A DNA stretch of 64,000 nucleotides. Origin: Bacteroidaceae bacterium. GTDB lineage: Bacteria; Bacteroidota; Bacteroidia; Bacteroidales; Bacteroidaceae. Within the stretch, counting starts at the first letter, position 1; every line of letters starts with the position of its first letter. Under the pieces are notes generated by a model that had not been told where the DNA came from, ran no database searches, and saw only the letters and a program-made list of their open reading frames with translations. Of this stretch, positions 62,572 through 64,000 are shown piece after piece. The stretch spans positions 1-64,000 of the forward strand of contig JAKSLP010000002.1 in the NCBI GenBank assembly GCA_024401115.1. Reading direction: 5' to 3'. A program made the translations under genes and the position numbers.

Positions 62572-64000
62572 TTAAAGTATAACAATAATATCCTTGGATT
62601 CATATTCATTGCTCAATCTTAACACATATGATCCACATTTAACTTTAGAAACATCCAATTTAATTTCACGGTCGTTCACCATCTTAGCATTTGTAGCCAT
62701 TAATCCATTAGCATCTAATAGCTCCGCATTCACCTTATTCGCTACAGATAATATTATTACTCGTTTGCTTCTGTCGAAATGAAAAGAGGTAGTTTCTAAT
62801 ATTGGTCTTTCGTTGGACAACGGAATTTGCCATTGATTTTTGTCTCCATGTTCTATAGGCATCCAAATGCCTAGTTCTGAATCCTTATATTGCAATTGCA
62901 AATGATATCCTGGTTGTATATCATTAATTGATTCTTTAAGTTCAATTTTATTATAATAAATAACCCATGTGCTAAATTTAAATGATTTTTCATTCAATAC
63001 CTGCACAACCTTTTCTCCTGAATCAGCTACAACTAATCTTATATTCGTAGTATAATCAGAATTTTGTGAAGTCTTAGCCATAAAGTAAACCATATTATCT
63101 GCTTCAACATATTTGAAGACCTTATCCATAATCGGGCTCATATATAATTTCGGCAATCCCTCAACAGCAACTTTACTGTCTACTTTACGTAAGCCAATAA
63201 ATGCACGTGTCTTTTCTTTAAAATAATCACTTGTAGATTCAGGTGAAAGTTCGAAGTATCCGTTCATTTTTCCGCCCCAACCCCAATTGACAGCAAACAT
63301 TTTATCGCTATTATATCCGTGAATGACAAAAGCATGGCCACCTCCTTCCATCAATACAGGACCAGCCTGTTGAAGTTCAGTCTGTAACATCTGAATCCAT
63401 CTATAATGCTCAAAATCCTTTTGGTTCATCATCTGAGAACCATTCTTGAATTGAAAATTCATATAGACAGTTTGTGGCAAATAGGCAGTTGAAGTTGCAG
63501 TTGAATTAGTTCCATAATCAGCCTTCAGGATAGTTCCAATATCGGCTAATAATTTTGAAATTTCCGTAAAATCTGCAGCATCTTTCGGCACTAATGGCAT
63601 TTTCGCCCATCGATAAGCATGGAGCAGACTACGTGATTCAACTCTAATATTAGTTGTGGCGGTAGTATAAGCAGGCGCAGTACCTAAACCAATATCAGGC
63701 CAATTGTGGTAACGCATTATAATAGCCATAGCAGTTGGTACCGATCCTGCATATTTTCCTAATGGACAATCTGCAGCATACGCATTATCCTGATTCCATT
63801 GAGCCGTTTCATAATAAAGCTCTTCTTTAAGGTTTTGTTGACCATTCCATGCTCTGGTAAACTTAGCAACAGAAGAATCTTGTGAACGTATATCGTTAAC
63901 AACCTGCTTAATACCATCTAGATACCATTTTAAGTTTGCAGGCAGATTCTGCAAACCAAAAGGACTATTGTAAGAATAACCCAAAACAGGCTTGCATTGG
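62572..64000 (-). CDS. C10-family protein with Ser in place of catalytic Cys, 5' end off window
   Basis: 476 residues up to the right edge; the true start is beyond it (the reading continues as CKPVLGYSYNSPF). The core matches streptopain: AGSVPTAMAIIMRYHNWP, where SpeB-type enzymes have Cys at the Ser (codon TCG at 63744-63742), while the His in GGGHAFVIHGYN and the NWGWGGKMNGYF segment are intact. The C10 protein at 17756-19099 has Cys at the same place in an otherwise aligned motif. The last 75 residues look like a type IX secretion sorting domain (ELLDANGLM, LDVSKVKCGSYVLRLS, KDIIVIL). It is likely a pseudo-protease or a serine-nucleophile variant. It heads an operon with a lipoprotein and a patatin; the region is AT-rich. 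Confidence 0.85.
   Translation of the reverse strand, partial: QCKPVLGYSYNSPFGLQNLPANLKWYLDGIKQVVNDIRSQDSSVAKFTRAWNGQQNLKEELYYETAQWNQDNAYAADCPLGKYAGSVPTAMAIIMRYHNWPDIGLGTAPAYTTATTNIRVESRSLLHAYRWAKMPLVPKDAADFTEISKLLADIGTILKADYGTNSTATSTAYLPQTVYMNFQFKNGSQMMNQKDFEHYRWIQMLQTELQQAGPVLMEGGGHAFVIHGYNSDKMFAVNWGWGGKMNGYFELSPESTSDYFKEKTRAFIGLRKVDSKVAVEGLPKLYMSPIMDKVFKYVEADNMVYFMAKTSQNSDYTTNIRLVVADSGEKVVQVLNEKSFKFSTWVIYYNKIELKESINDIQPGYHLQLQYKDSELGIWMPIEHGDKNQWQIPLSNERPILETTSFHFDRSKRVIILSVANKVNAELLDANGLMATNAKMVNDREIKLDVSKVKCGSYVLRLSNEYESKDIIVIL

Noticed and set aside
1..64000. tRNA, rRNA, CRISPR, transposase or prophage features
   Set aside because: Reading the intergenic gaps I found no cloverleaf with a T-arm consensus, no regular spacer-repeat array and no transposase or phage gene. 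A dedicated search could still reveal small RNAs.

Overview
The window is a compact chromosomal segment of a Bacteroidota bacterium, most likely order Bacteroidales and probably near Prevotella. The grounds are a type III glutamine synthetase, RNase G, GldE, a short primary sigma factor without region 1.1, TonB-type barrels, C10 (streptopain-like) peptidases, glycan hydrolases of families GH89, GH92 and GH13, promoters of the Bacteroidota type (TAnnTTTG with TTG or TTTG about 20 bp upstream), and few Shine-Dalgarno sites. I saw no rRNA, tRNA, CRISPR array, transposase or phage gene.

Layout. 1-9.4 kb: glnN (its 3' end is off the window) behind an apparent leader-peptide attenuator, a membrane transporter gene broken by an in-frame TAG, a porin, a divergent TonB-type barrel, a large MscS-family channel and a lipoprotein nitroreductase. 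9.5-17.7 kb: a small membrane protein and a host-glycan locus (YdjC-like deacetylase and serine-type sulfatase, divergent from GH89 plus a LuxR regulator), then an acyltransferase with a DUF1349 lipoprotein. 17.8-21.4 kb: a barrel protein translationally coupled to a C10 peptidase lipoprotein. 21.6-43 kb: mostly core genes (prmA, ansA, gldE, ssb, mutY, a 29-residue basic protein missed by ordinary ORF cut-offs, rng, fabD, rpoD, rpsA, rnz, pfp), interspersed with a receiver-kinase hybrid, a GH13 amylase, a HpaII-like restriction enzyme without a visible methylase, an ECF sigma cluster and two peptidoglycan hydrolases.

43-60 kb: an acyltransferase and golvesin/amidase protein, a YgiQ radical-SAM gene with a PP2C-like protein, a threonine aldolase, a glycan operon (GH88/105-like, two uncharacterised proteins, GH92), then lepA with a HAD phosphatase, a small barrel protein and a Gate-domain membrane protein. 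60.5-64 kb: an AT-rich, apparently co-transcribed set reading leftwards: a C10-family protein, a small lipoprotein and a membrane-inserted patatin. The C10 protein has serine where the catalytic cysteine should be but keeps the histidine and the substrate-binding region, and it ends in a type IX secretion-like sorting domain. This operon and the glnN leader are the two most interesting parts of the window.

Many genes are packed into operons with start-stop overlaps (prmA-ansA, GH89-luxR, barrel-C10, hypothetical-ygiQ, rpoD-flavodoxin), so function can partly be read from neighbours. Exported glycosidases, a sulfatase and proteases suggest a host-associated, glycan-foraging lifestyle; this is inference.
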